Below are positions 42,875 through 54,869 of a DNA stretch of 64,000 nucleotides, piece by piece. Position 1 is the stretch's first letter. Each line of letters opens with the position of its first letter. The translations under genes were made by a program, and so were the position numbers. The notes under the pieces were generated by a model. That model did not search any database and had not been told where the DNA came from. It was given only the letters and a program-made list of their open reading frames with translations. Source of the DNA: Bufo bufo (Eukaryota; Chordata; Amphibia; Anura; Bufonidae); assembly GCF_905171765.1 (NCBI RefSeq), contig NC_053392.1, positions 398,564,119-398,628,118 on the forward strand, in the 5' to 3' direction.

Positions 42875-43075
42875 CACACATAAATATTAATTTAGTTAGA
42901 AACAGTATCAACACATAAAAAAACTTTATTCTACATTTTGGCATTTATAATACATATCTCCTTAAAAATTTTACAAACGAGTTAATGTCCATTATGAACA
43001 CAATAGTATAGACAATATATATGGAGTTTACTGCCATGACACATGTAATGATAGTTATTAGTAATTGATAATGAG
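42875..43075. other. AT-rich gap between MADF gene remains and hAT element
   Basis: No coding sequence. A CTTTATT at 42925 is the reverse of AATAAAG and could be the 3' end of a convergent gene, such as the Harbinger transposase that would be expected here, but no such coding sequence follows. Confidence 0.3.
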
Positions 43076-43830
43076 TAGGGTTGAGCGAACCCGAACTGAA
43101 AGTTCGGGTTCGTACCGAACTTTTGGATTTTTGGACCCCGGACACGAACATTTCCGTAAAAGTTCGGGTTCGGGTTCGGTGTTCGGCGGTTTCTTGGCGC
43201 TTTTTGAAAGGCTGCACAGTAGCCAATCAACAAGCGTCCTACTACTTGCCCCAAGAGGCCATCACAGCCATGCCTACTAATGGCATGGCTGTGATTGGCC
43301 AGAGCAGTATGTGACCCAGGCTCTATATAAGCTTGAGTCACATAGCGCTGCACGTCACTCTGCTGTTACAAGTGTAGGGAGAGGATGCTGCTGGACTTGT
43401 GATTTCAGGGAGAGAATAGGAGAGAATCTAACTCAGTGATCTACAGACAAATAGTTGTGTGGGTGCAGGGCACTATCGTTTTACCCTGCCCTGAGCTTGT
43501 TGACCAAAAAATACAAACTTTTAGAATTCTGTTAGTTAGGTGGGTGGCGGCGGCCATTTTATGCATGCTCAGTGCACCAGCACTGCATCTGAGCTTTTGG
43601 GACATTGCAAATCACCATTTTTTGGGGCAAACTACCACATCTGGATTAGTCAGTGTGCAATTTAAGGTAAAAATACACCCATCATTTTCTGGGGTTTTAA
43701 AAACACACTATTTTTTCCCAAAAACAGTATTTTCCAGATCTGCAAGTGTTAAATTCAAGTTTAATATCTACAGTTTTCATATTCTGCTAGCAAAAAAATA
43801 CTTTTTTGGCTATCTACAACATCTCTATTA

Positions 43831-45005
43831 GGCCTCATGCACACGACCGTTTCTTTTTGCGGTCTGCAAAAACGGGGTCCGTAGGTCCATGATCCGTGTC
43901 CGTTTTTTCTTCCGTGGGTCTTCCTTGATTTTTGGAGGATCCACGGACATGAAGGAAAAAGTCGTTTTGGTGTCCACCTGGCTGTACGGAGCCAAACTGA
44001 TCCGTCCTGACTTACAATGCAAGTCAATAGGGACGGATCCGTTTGACGTTGACACAGTATGGTGCCATTGCAAACGGATCCGTCCCCCATTGACTTTCAA
44101 TGTAAAGTCAGGAGTCCCTATTATACCATCGGATCGGAGTTTTCTCCAATCCGATGGTATATTTTAACTTGAAGCGTCCCCATCACCATGGGAACGCCTC
44201 TATGTTAAAATATACCATCGGATTTCAGTTATATTGTGAAAACTCATATCCGACAGTATATTCTAACACAGAGGCGTTCCCATAGTGATGGGGACGGTTC
44301 AAGTTAGAATATACTAAGAACTTTGTACATGACTGCCCCCTGCTGCCTGGCAGCATCCGATCTCTTATAGGGGGCTGTGATCCGCACAATTAACCCCTCA
44401 GGTGCCGCACCTGAGGGGTTAATTGTGCGTATCATAGCCCCCTGTAAGAGATCAGGTGCTGCCAGGCAGGAGGGGGCACACCCCCCTCCCTCTCCTGTAT
44501 TACATTCATTGGTGGCCAGTGCGGCCCCCCCTCCTAATTAAAATCCCCCCCCTTGGTTAGTTTAATAGCGGTCTGCAACCAGCGCAGGATAAATGTCTGC
44601 ATTTATCCTGCATATAAATGTATATATACAGGGGGCAGTCATGTACACAGTTCGTAGTATATTCTATCTTGAAGCGTCCCCATCACTATGGGAACGCCTC
44701 TGTGTTAGAATATACTGTCGGATATGAGTTTTCACGAAGTGAAAACTCAGCTCTGAAAAAGCTTTTATGCCTATGGCCACGGACCACGGACGCGGATGTC
44801 AATCTTGTGTGCATCCGTGTTTTTTCATGGACCCATTGACTTGAATGGGTCCGTGAACCGTTGTTCGTCAAAAAAATAGGAGAGGTCATATTTTTTTGAC
44901 GGACAGGAAACACGGATCACGGCCGCGGATGAACAACGGTGCATTTTCCGAGTTTTCAACGGACCCATTGAAAGTGATGCACACAACGGTCGTGTGCATG
45001 AGGCC
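43831..45005. mobile_element. Large Harbinger-type MITE, about 1.17 kb, TSD TTA
   Basis: The ends are GGCCTCATGCACACGACCGT and the inverse ending GTGCATGAGGCC, flanked by TTA. The centre (44120-44720) holds nested inverted blocks built on ATATACCATCGGA, GGCGTTCCCAT and GATGGGGACG. It is the large relative of 17056-17382. Confidence 0.85.
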
Positions 45006-45340
45006 TTAGTCAGTGTGCAATTTAAGGTAGAAATACACCCATCATTTTTTGGGGTTTGAAAAACACACTCTTTTGATAAAAAACACTATTTTCAGGCCTT
45101 GCAGCATCAGCACGTGTGAAATTACAGGCTTGTATACTGCTGTCAAATTCAGTTTTTAAACAAACACTCATTTGGGCACAAAAAATTTAGTTGGCAGCCT
45201 TTGATGCAGAGGTCATTGTGAGATACACCCTTAATACATTTGGGTTACATTCAGAGATTTTAAATACCGCCATTTGGTGCACTAATATTGAATTCAGGCC
45301 TACACTGGTTAGGGCCCTGTGAGATACTACCTCTACATAC

Positions 45341-46020
45341 AGGGGTTTGAATTAGGCATTTGAAATACAGCCATTTTGTGCAAAGATATATTTACTGCAG
45401 GCCTACACTGGTTCAGGCCCTCTGAGATACTACCTCTACATACAGGGGTTTGAATTAGGCATTTGAAATACAGCCATTTGAAATACAGCCTTTTTGTGCA
45501 AAGATATATTTACTTCAGGCCTACAGAGGTTCAGGCCCACTGAGATACTACCTCTACATACAGGGGTTTGAATTAGGCATTTGAAATACAGCCATTTGAA
45601 ATACAGCCTTTTTGTGCAAATATATATTTACTTCAGGCCTACAGAGGTTCAGGCCCTGTGAGATACCACCTCTACATACAGGGGTTTGAATTAGGCATTT
45701 GAAATACAGCCATTTGAAATACAGCCATTTTGTGCAAAGATATATTTACTGCAGGCCTACACTGGTTCAGGCTCTGTGAGATACTACCTCTACATACAGG
45801 GGTTTGAATTAGGCATTTGAAATACAGCCATTTGAAATACAGCCTTTTTGTGCAAAGATATATTTACTTCAGGCCTACAGAGGTTCAGGACCTGTGAGAT
45901 ACCACCACTACATACAGGGGTTTGAATTAGGCATTTGAAATACAGCCATTTTGGGCAAGAAAATCTTTTATTGAGGCCTAGTCTGGTTCAGGCCATGTGA
46001 GATACACCCTTTACATACTG
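45341..46020. repeat. 118-bp tandem array upstream of the hAT transposase
   Basis: Six units start at AGGGGTTTGAATTAGGCATT near 45341, 45443, 45562, 45680, 45798 and 45916. The last ends about 40 bp before the transposase ATG. The array is in the 5' region of the element. Confidence 0.9.
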
Positions 46021-46061
46021 TCGTTCTATTCTACTATTAATTAAAACCCATTAAAAAAAAT

Positions 46062-49000
46062 ATGAGGAGAGCGTCAAATAAGGGACGTGGCCCAGGTCGT
46101 GGTGCTGCTGGTGGAGCTCCTGTTGCAGGGAGAGGACGTGGTCGATCTGTGCCAGCTACACGCACAAGTGAAACCCCTTCCTCAGGTGCGAGTAGGCGAC
46201 AAAACCTACAGCGGTATTTGGTCGGGCCTAATGCTGCTCTACAAATGGTGAGGCCTGAACAAGTACAGGCGATAGTACATTGGGTTGCTGACAGTGGATC
46301 CAGTTCCTTCACATTGTCTCCCACCCAGTCTCCTGCTGAAAGACCACAGTTGGCACCTGCAACCGATGTCCATCAGTCTTTCACCTCACCCCCTTGCAAA
46401 TCAGCCAAGCAGTCTGAGCCCCAAGTCATGCAGCAGTCTCCTTTGCTTTTTGATGACTCTGTTAGCAGGGTTTCCCAGGGACATCCACCTAGCCCTGCCC
46501 CAGAAGTGGAAGAGATTGAGTGCACCAATGCCCAACCACTTATCTTTCAAGATGAGTACATGGGAGGACCATCGCAGCACGTCTCGGATGATGACGAAAC
46601 ACAGGTGCCAACCGCTGGGGCTTTCGAAAGTGTGCAGACCGACAAGGAAGGCAGGGGTGAAGACTGGGTGGAAGATGATGTGGAGGACGATGAGGTCTTC
46701 GACCCCACATGGAATCAAGGTCATGCGAGTGACCTATGTAGTTCGGAGGAAGAGGCGGTGGTCGCACAGAGCCACCAGCACAGCAGAAGAGGGAGCAGGG
46801 TGCAAAAGCGGAGCGGCCGTCCTCTAGTCAGTACGCCTCCTACTGCCCACCGTAGCAAGGGACCGAGCACACCAAAGCCAGCTCCAAGGAGTTCCCTGGC
46901 GTGGCAGTTCTTCAGACAATGTGCTGACAACAAGACACAAGTGGTTTGCACGCTGTGCAATCAGAGCCTGAAGCGAGGCATAAACGTTCTCAACCTGAGC
47001 ACAACCTGCATGACCAGGCATTTAAGTGCAAAGCACGAGCTGCAGTAGAGTAGACACCTCAAAATCCAAAAAAGGTCTCTGGCTCCTCCTGCTTCCTCTT
47101 CTGCTGCAGTCTGCACCTCTGGAGTGACAGTGCCACCTGGCACCCAGCAAACAGAGGATCTGCCAGCAACACCAACACCTGGGTCACCCAAGCATCGCCA
47201 CAATGTCCCACGCAAGCGTTCAGCTCTCCATATACCAAACGCTGGAGAGGAAGAGGAAGTACCCCCCTACCCACCCACGATCCCTAGCCCTGAATGCCAG
47301 CATTTCTAAATTACTGGCATTTGAAATGCTGTCATTCCGTCTGGTGGAGACGGATAGTTTTAAAGGCCTTATGGTGGTGGCTGTCCCACAGTACGTCGTG
47401 CCCAGCCGCCACTACTTTTCAAGGCGAGCCATCCCTTCCCTGCACAACCAAGTAGGGGACAAAATCAGGTGTGCACTGCGCAATGCCATCTGTGGCAAGG
47501 TGCACCTGACTACGGATATGTGGACCAGTAAGCACGGTCTGGGCCGTTATATCTCCATAACAGCACACCGGGTAAATGCAGTGGCGGCTGGGCCTGAGGC
47601 GGATAGCAGTTTGGCGCATGTCCTTCCACCACCGAGGATTACAGGGTGCTTCAGTTTGCCTCCTGTTGCTTCCTCCTCCTACTCTGCTTCCTCATCTTCT
47701 ACCAGCTCCTCATCTGGTCAGCGTAAGACCTTCACCACCAACTTCAGCACAGCCAGGGGTAAACGACAGCAGGCAGTTTTAAAACTTATCTGCTTGGGGG
47801 ACAAACCCCACACCGTGCAGGAGCTGTGGACGGGCCTTGAACAACAGACCGATGAGTGGTTTGTGCCCGTCAGCCTCAAGCCCGGCCTGGTGGTATGCGA
47901 TAATGGGCGAAATCTCGTAGCAGCTCTGGGACTAGCCGGTTTGACGCACATCCCTTGCCTGGCGCATGTGCTGAATTTGGTGGTGCAGAGATTCCTTAAA
48001 AATTACCCCGACACGTCAGAGCTGCTGCATAAAGTGCGGGCCGTTTGTGCACGATTTAGGCGTTCTCAACCTGCTGCTGCTCGCCTGTCAGCGCTGCAGC
48101 GTAACTTCGGCCTTCCCGCTCACCGCCTCATATGCGACGTGCCCACAAGGTGGAACTCCACCTTGCACATGCTGGCCAGACTGTGCGAGCAGCAGCAGGC
48201 AATAGTGGAGTTTCAGCTGCAGCACACACGGGTGAGTCGCTCGGCAGAACAGCACCACTTCACCACCAATGACTGGGCCTCCATGCGAGACCTGTGTTCC
48301 TTGTTGCGCTTTTTCGAGTACTCCACCAACATGGCCAGTGCCGATAACGCCGTTCTCAGCGTTACTATCCCACTTATATGCCTCCTTGAAAAAACGCTCC
48401 TGGCGATGATGGAAGAGGATGTGGCACAGGAGGAGGAGGAGGAAGAGGGATCATTTCGTAGGGTTTCCGGCCAGTCATTCCCAAGTGGCTCCGAGGGTGG
48501 GTTCCTGCACCCACAAACCCAAGGTACACAATTGTCCAGCCAGGGCACAGTTCTGGAGGATGAGGAGGTGGAGGATGAGGAGGAGGAGATGGAGGAGGAG
48601 GAACCATGTTCACAGCAGGGTGGCACCTAGACCAGCTCATGGCCATCACTGGTGCGTGGATGGGGGGATACAGAGGACACAGACGATACACCTCCCACAG
48701 AGGACAGCTTTTCGTTGCCTCTGTGCAGCCTGCCACACATGAGCGATTACATGCTGCAGTGTCTCCGCAACGACCGCCGAGTTGCCCACAATCTAAGTTG
48801 TGCTGATTACTCGGTGGCCACGCTGCTGGATCCCCGTTACAAGGACAACGTACCGTCCTTAATTCCCTCACTGGAGCGTGATCGTAAGATGCGCGAGTAC
48901 AAGCGCACACTGGTAGACGCGCTGCTGGTGGCATTCCCACCTGACAGCGGGGGCACAGTGGAAGCACAAGGCGAAGGCAGAGGACGAGGAAGAGGTCGCC

Positions 49001-49431
49001 AACGCAGATGGGGTACCACCAGCACCTCAGAAGGCAGGGTTAGCATGGCCGACATGTGGAAAAGCTTTGTCAGCACGCCACAAAAACCAGCACCACCAGC
49101 TGATATGGAATGTCCTAGCAGGAGGCAGCATTTCACCAACATGGTGGAGCAGTATGTGTGCACACGCCTACACATACTGAATGACGGGTCTGCCCCCTTC
49201 AACTTCTGGTTCTCCAAATTTGGTACCTGGCCTGAGCTTGCCCTTTACGCCTTGGAGGTGCTGGCCTGCCCTGCAGCCAGTGTATTATCTGAACGTGTGT
49301 TTAACACGGCAGGGGGCGTCATCACAGACAAGCGCAGCCGCCTGTCCACAGCCAATGTGGACAAGCTCACGTTCATTAAAATGAACCAGGCATGGATCCC
49401 TCAGGACTTGTCCGTACCTTGTGCAGAATAG
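46062..49431 (+). pseudogene. hAT transposase, broken by frameshift and stops
   Basis: The first frame (46062-47048) encodes an acidic N-terminus and a BED-type zinc finger (WQFFRQCADNKTQVVCTLCN, HLSAKHE). After a TAG the frame changes near 47200 and continues at 47203-48630 with LTTDMWTSKHGLGRYISITA (first catalytic Asp), CDNGRNLVAALGLAGL, the IPCLAHVLNLVV Cys/His block and CDVPTRWNSTLHML. A TAG at 48628 precedes the last part (48652-49431) with the dimerisation region LACPAASVLSERVFNTAGG and NVDKLTFIKMN. The layout is that of hAT transposases, which cut and paste the element leaving 8-bp duplications. An Arg/Gly-rich start and long Glu runs near 48420-48610 are notable. Confidence 0.93.
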
Positions 49432-49639
49432 ACATGTATACCGGCACTAAGCAGCCATTGTTATACTGCAGCGCAATTGCTCATGTTTGTATTTTGGATA
49501 TTTCACACTCTTTTGGAGTGTACCTTAATTTTACAAAATTAAATTAAAACCAAAAACCTGTGTTGGCTATCTCGTCCTCCACCGCTTCCACCTACTCCGC
49601 TACTTCCACCGCCTCCTCAAACTCCTACTCCATATGGAA

Positions 49640-50640
49640 CTCCACTTCATAAATCAAATTTTTTTTTTTTTCACTACTTTGTCATTTACATTTTCTGGTG
49701 GAATTCACCAATTTTTGGGTGTATAGTACCACTGCTATACCTAGTATGACAGTTAAAAAAATTAAATAAATTGTCATTAACCTTTTTTTGGTGACGTACG
49801 TGCGTGTTTTATTTTATATAATTTCACTACTTTGTCATTTAAATTTTCTGGTGGAATTCACCAATTTTTGGGTGTATAGTACCACTGCTCTACCTAGTAG
49901 GCCGGTTAACAAAAAAAAATATATTTGTCAGTTACATTTGCAGTTGAAATTCAACAATTTTTGGGTGTGAAGTACCACTGCTATACCTAGTAGACAGGTT
50001 AAACAATAAAAAAATTGGTCTCTTACATTTTATGGTGAAATTTACTAATGTTTGGGTGTGATGTACAACTGCTCTACCTAGTAGGCCGATTAAAAAAATA
50101 AAATTAAATTATCATTAACATTTTGGGGTGAAATTCACCAATTTTTGGGTGTATAGTGCCACTGCTATACCTGGTATGACGGTTAAAAAAATAAAATAAA
50201 TTGTCATTAACATTTTCGGGTGAAATTCACCAATTTTTGGGTGTATAGTACCACTGCTATACCTAGTAGACGGGTTAAACAATAAAAAAAAGTGTCTCTT
50301 ACATTTTATGGTGAAATTCACAATTTTTTTGGTGTGATGTACCACTGCTAAATCTATTAGACCGGTAAAAAAAAATTAAAAAAAATTTGTAAGTTACATT
50401 GTAGGGTCAAATTCACCAATTTTTGGGTGTAATATACCTCCTCTACCTAGTTGACAGCCTAATAAATTTCAATAATTTTTATTTTACATTTTCGGGTGAC
50501 AATAAACAATTGTTTTCTGTCAAGTAGACAGGTTAATTAATTTCTGTAATTTTTCTGTTACATTCTTGGGTTGACATTATACAATTTTAGACGTGAATAA
50601 ACCCCTACTCTGCATAGGTGACAGGGAATAAAATTTCTGA
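49640..50640. repeat. About 92-bp tandem array downstream of the hAT transposase
   Basis: Eight to ten degenerate units share GTGAAATTCACCAATTTTTG, GGTGTATAGTACCACTGC and TATACCTAGTA, each followed by an A/T-rich tail. Spacing is about 90-97 bp, with one wider gap near 49750. There is no coding sequence. Confidence 0.85.
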
Positions 50641-50715
50641 AATGCTTCTTTAATTGATGTGCGCCACCTCCTTTGATTCAATGCTTAAATCAAAGGACAA
50701 CAATTACCACATTAA

Positions 50716-51482
50716 GGGCTCTTTCACACTTGCGTTATTGTCTTCCGGCATAGAGTTCCGTCGTCGGGACTCTATGCCGGAAGAATACTGATCAGGATTA
50801 TCCTAATGCATTCTGAATGGAGAGTAATCCGTTCAGGATGCATCAGGATGTCTTCAGTTCCGGTACGGAACGTTTTTTGGCCGGAGAAAATACCGCAGCA
50901 TGCTGCGCTTTTTGCTCCGGCCAAAAATCCTGAAGACTTGCCGCAAGGCCGGATCCGGGATCAATGCCCATTGAAAGGCATTGATCCGGATCCGGCCTTA
51001 AGCTAAACGTCGTTTCGGCGCATTGCCGGACCCGACGTTTAGCTTTTTCTGAATAGTTACCATGGCTACCGGGACGCTAAAGTCCTGACAGCCATGGTAA
51101 GTGTAGCGGGGAGCAGGGGAGCAGCATACTTACCGTCCGTGCGGCTCCCCGGGCGCTCCAGAGTGACGTCAGGGCGCCCCAAGCGCATGGATCACGTGAT
51201 CACATGGATCACGTCATCCATGCGCATGGGGCGCTCTGACGTCATTCTGGAGCGCCCGGGGAGCCGCACGGACTGTAAGTATACCGCTCCCCCGCTCCCC
51301 GCTACTACTATGGCAACCAGGACTTTAATAGCGTCCTGGGTGCCATAGTAACACTGAAAGCATTTGGAAGACGGTTCCGTCTTCAAATGCTTTCAGTACA
51401 CTTGCGTTGTTACGGATCCGGCAGGCACCTCCGGCAACGGAAGTGCATGCCGGATCCCAACAACGCAAGTGTGAAAGAGGCC
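50716..51482. mobile_element. Harbinger-type MITE, 767 bp
   Basis: The ends are GGGCTCTTTCACACTTGCG and the inverse ending GTGTGAAAGAGGCC, flanked by TTAA (50712-50715 and 51483-51486), of which TTA or TAA would be the duplicated bases. It is a close relative of 3140-3905 and is nearly a full palindrome centred near 51205. Confidence 0.85.
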
Positions 51483-51486
51483 TTAA

Positions 51487-52200
51487 GCTTCAAAACTTTG
51501 TCCCACATTTCCGCTATACTCTTTTGGCCAACATTTGCGCCTCAATAGCTTTTCCCACAATTCCGCTTGACTCTTTTGGCCCACATTTGGGCTTCTGTAA
51601 TTTGTCCCTCATTTACGCCCCAATAACTTTTCCCACATTTCTTCTTGATCCCAAATTTTTAAAATAAATTTATCTCCCTTAAATTTGGTCTCTTTTTCTC
51701 ACGCTCCCTCTCCGGCCTGGAACCCTGATTCCCTGCCACCCGTAATCACCATGGTAGGCGCATAAAAGAACATTGAAAGTTGATAGAGCAGATATCAAAT
51801 TGGATCGTGAACATCACGGGGATGTGTGACATGGTGGGTGGGGCAGTAAGTATGCACACGCCTACACAAACTAACTGACAGGGGTCAGCCCCTGCAACTT
51901 CTGGGTCTCCAAATTGGGCACATGGCCTGAGCTTGCCCTTTACGCCTTGGGAGGTGCTGGCCTGCCCTGCAGCCGGTGTATTGTCTGAACTTGTGTTTAG
52001 CACGACTGGAGGGTTTTATTTCCCAATGTTTTGGGGTGTACCCTAATTTAAAAAATAAAAATAAATTTAAAACCAAAGAGCAGTGTAGGCTACCTCATCC
52101 TCCTCCACCGCCACTTCCACCTACACCGCCACATCCACGGCCTCCTCAACCTCCTTCTCCATATGGACCTTGTCCTCCTAGATCAAGATTATTATTTTTT
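51487..52200 (+). pseudogene. hAT tail and a second, degraded copy of the transposase C-terminus
   Basis: After a stretch with three degenerate repeats (TTTTCCCACA-type, 51500-51650), bases 51845-52020 match the hAT dimerisation region at 49155-49320 (ACACGCCTACACA, GGCCTGAGCTTGCCCTTTACG, GCTGGCCTGCCCTGCAGCC) with deletions. The following 3' flank also matches 49510-49640. It is either a duplicated segment of the same element or the end of a second hAT copy. Confidence 0.7.
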
Positions 52201-52778
52201 ATTTTTACGTATTTTATGAACGCGAGTTTCACTGAACGCACCCTGAACTAATCTGTCACGCTCGTCTGCAAGGGGTCTAAACCTTCAACTGTGACCAGCC
52301 ATTTGTTTTGTTGGAAGCTGTGGCAGTTACTGGAAGAGAGCTGCAGCAGAAGGGACCCCCCCACACCCGCCCCGAGCTGCCAGGTTCTGTGGACCCATGT
52401 GAGGTACAGGGCTAGTTCTAGCTTTGTTAAAAAGGGATTGTCATGTACTATGTCATGTCTGATTTTCTTTTTTTACATCAGTCATGGCATAACCCCTTTA
52501 AGAAGTCCTAAGCCTCCACCCACATTACCCTTGATGAAGACATGGTCATGTGGGAATAATTTGCCTCATAGCTGAAATAAAATGTCTAAGCCTCTTTTTA
52601 ACCTGGAGATGAGACCAGGAAACACTAAATGCAAAGCCATTGGAAACATATGTTGCTAATAATTAAACAGTAATTAAATCAGTTTAATCACTCCCTGGTA
52701 AAAGCTATTACAAATGCAGGTCTATTGTTCCCTCCCTTTTCTGAGAACAATATGCAATAGACTAAAGAGATCACAAAG
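52201..52778. other. No gene seen; possible short TTAA MITE remnant
   Basis: The sequence is unique-looking and non-coding. At 52429-52502 TTAAAAAGGGATTGTCATG and ATAACCCCTTTAA resemble the ends of a short TTAA-flanked MITE with most of the interior lost; support is weak. Confidence 0.3.
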
Positions 52779-53060
52779 TTGGTGCCAAGCACAGAGATTT
52801 TGCCAAATTGTGTAATTGTTGGTATTGAAATCAGGTCCCTGCGTGTATCCTACAACTCCTCAGTATGTGTGTCGGAGTCATCAATCCAAGGGGTCACCTT
52901 GCTATATGTGTACAATATGAAATTAATTATGGAGACGATCAGAATAAATTTCAGAACATATTTTACTGAAAGAGTAGTAGATGCTTGAAACAAACTTCTA
53001 GCAGATGTGACTGTCAAGTTAGAACAAGCCAGTGGCCTACGCTTCAAGCTTGGCTTAATG
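52779..53060 (+). pseudogene. Possible LINE remnant (RT C-terminal end)
   Basis: Bases near 52930-53045 read INFRTYFTERVVDA, a stop, then NKLLADVTVKLEQA in one frame. The pattern F-T-x-R-V-V-D-x-W-N-x-L-P is common near the end of CR1/L2-like LINE proteins. The fragment is short and broken, so the family is not certain. Confidence 0.45.
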
Positions 53061-53568
53061 TCCCTCTAGTGTCAATTGCCAGTTTCCATAATTGAGAAAG
53101 ATAATTCTTACAGATATTAGATGGAATTGTCTCCAATAAATGTAAACATTTCTTCACTATATCCGGATGAACTCTTAACCCATTAACTACCCTGCCCATT
53201 TTTGGTTTCGCATTTTCATGCTTTACCCCCTGTTTTAATAACCATAACTTTTTTAATTTTCCATAGATATAGCCACAGGTTGGGCTTATTTTTTTGTGGG
53301 CTAAGTTTTTTTTCTAAGTATATTTTAAGGGCACCATTTAATTTACCATGTCTGTTATAGGAAAACAAAAAAACATTTCAGCCAAGGTTTTTGAGGTTTT
53401 GACATCATGGCTTTTACTGGGCACTAAAAAGATACATGACGTACTTATTCTTTGACTCAATATGAATACGGCGATACCAAACTTTTTTTACTACAAAAAA
53501 TAAAAACCTTTGAAAAAAAAAAATCAACATTTTCTGTGCATTGCCATTTTCTTATAGCCATAACTTTT

Positions 53569-54220
53569 TGTCACGAGGGTGTCAAGAGCCATGTCTGACT
53601 CTGTTATACCCGGGGTCAGGAAGTCACAGCGGGTGGCTGCGCGTTCGATGTACAAAGACAGTGCTGTTTCGTAATGGTAGCTTTCTGGGTTTGCCTTGCA
53701 ATCCTTTTTGGCTCACTCAGGGATCTGTAGCTTCTCCTCCTCAACTGTTTCTTGTCCAGCAATCCCAACCTCCTTATATTCCCATCTCCCACTTCTCTGG
53801 TTGCCAGATATAGAGCTTCCTGCCTGGACTTCTATACTGACCCACTGGAGCTGAGTAGCTGAGATCCCTGGTTGTTGTTCCAGAGTGTTACCCTCCGGAT
53901 CCCTGTTGGGCCTTGGTGGTCTGCTGTTGTCGCCCACCTGGGATTATATGTTTGTCTGTATTGTCTGTCCTCTCCTTGGTGTTTTCCTCTTAGTGTCAGT
54001 GGTGCGGACTAGTGATCCCACCGACCTGTTCACTACACTGGGCTCATCTTAGGGAAAGCCAGGGTTTAGGCACGTGATCGGCGTACGGGTGACGAACCCG
54101 TCTAGGGACGTCAGGGCAGTCAGGGGCCAGCCACAAGGTGAATCAGGGGTCACCACCTTTCCCTCTCCCTTGGACAGGGCCTTCCCATTTCCCTCCCTTT
54201 GCGTGACGCCGGTCATTACA
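53569..54220 (+). mobile_element. Solo LTR of the Gypsy-E family, TSD CTTTT
   Basis: It starts TGTCACGAGGGTGTCAAGAG and ends CGGTCATTACA, flanked by CTTTT (53564-53568 and 54221-54225). It matches the reverse complement of the 660-bp Gypsy-E LTR along its length with many substitutions, so it is older than Gypsy-E. Confidence 0.92.
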
Positions 54221-54394
54221 CTTTTTTATATTTCTGTCCAGAGAGCTGTATGAGGGCTTCTTTTTTTGAGGAATCAACTGTAGTTTTTATTGGTATCATT
54301 TTTGTGGTACATATGACTTTTTGATCACTGTTATTATTTTTTTGATGGGAAAGGTGACAAAAATACTTAAATTACGGTACTCTTACCGGTAATA

Positions 54395-54504
54395 TTTTTT
54401 CCATGAGCCCATGATAGCACCTGTGAGAGATCCTTCCCCCTTCCGGACAGGAAACGGGAACTTCCCAGATCTTTAAATTGGTCCACTGCCTTCCACCACT
54501 CAGT
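54395..54504 (-). repeat. DIRS left inverted terminal repeat
   Basis: It pairs with 59813-59920. Its outer edge (TACGGTACTCTTACCGGTAA, from 54374) is unique to this end and is matched in inverse by the internal complementary region. Confidence 0.88.
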
Positions 54505-54748
54505 ATTTGACAAGATTCCTGGGACCAGCAATACACCTATAATACAGTGAAACTAAGAACACAAGCAAAAAACAACACAAGGAAAACTGCACCAAATATA
54601 TGCCCAGGCATATCTCCTCTTTGGCACAACACTTATATATAGATTTCTCTCTTTTTTTTTTTTTGCAATATATATATATATATTTTTATATATATATTTT
54701 TTTTTTACATACTTTTTTTTTTTTTTTTTTATGGAGGGAATTATGTAG

Positions 54749-54835
54749 GTGCTGTCATGGGCTCATGGAAAACATATTACCGGTTAGAGTAATTGAAGTA
54801 TTTCCATTACGCCACATGACAGCAACTGTGAGAGA
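54749..54835 (-). repeat. DIRS internal complementary region
   Basis: The segment joins an inverse of the left outer edge (CTCATGGAAAACATATTACC, GGTTAGAGTAATTGAAGTA) to a copy of the right outer edge inverse (TTTCCATTACGCCACATGAC). In the DIRS model this region templates the completion of the ends and forms a circular intermediate. Confidence 0.85.
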
Positions 54836-54869
54836 TTAGACTAGATGACTATTAGGGAGGGACTGCAGC

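Larger units (their letters stand above)
43076..50711 (+). mobile_element. Large hAT-type element, right end not found
   Basis: The left end reads TAGGGTTGAGCGAACCCGAA and is followed by repeated GTTCGGGTTCG motifs and a TATA-like CTCTATATAAGC near 43320. A transposase gene lies at 46062-49431, with a 118-bp array upstream and a roughly 92-bp array downstream. No inverse GGTTCGCTCAACCC end is seen to the right, so the right end is deleted or changed. The listed end is simply the start of the inserted MITE; related sequence goes on to about 52.2 kb. Confidence 0.75.

Noticed and set aside
45341..46020. Regularly spaced repeats, considered as a CRISPR-like array
   Set aside because: Units are contiguous degenerate tandem copies without unique spacers, in a eukaryotic transposon.
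48374..48967. 197-residue minus-strand frame with a Pro-rich start
   Set aside because: Antisense to the Glu-rich coding stretch of the hAT transposase, which explains the Pro runs.
54660..54735. AT dinucleotide and poly-T tract next to the DIRS internal complementary region
   Set aside because: Low-complexity sequence; could be part of the DIRS non-coding end, but there is no evidence of function.
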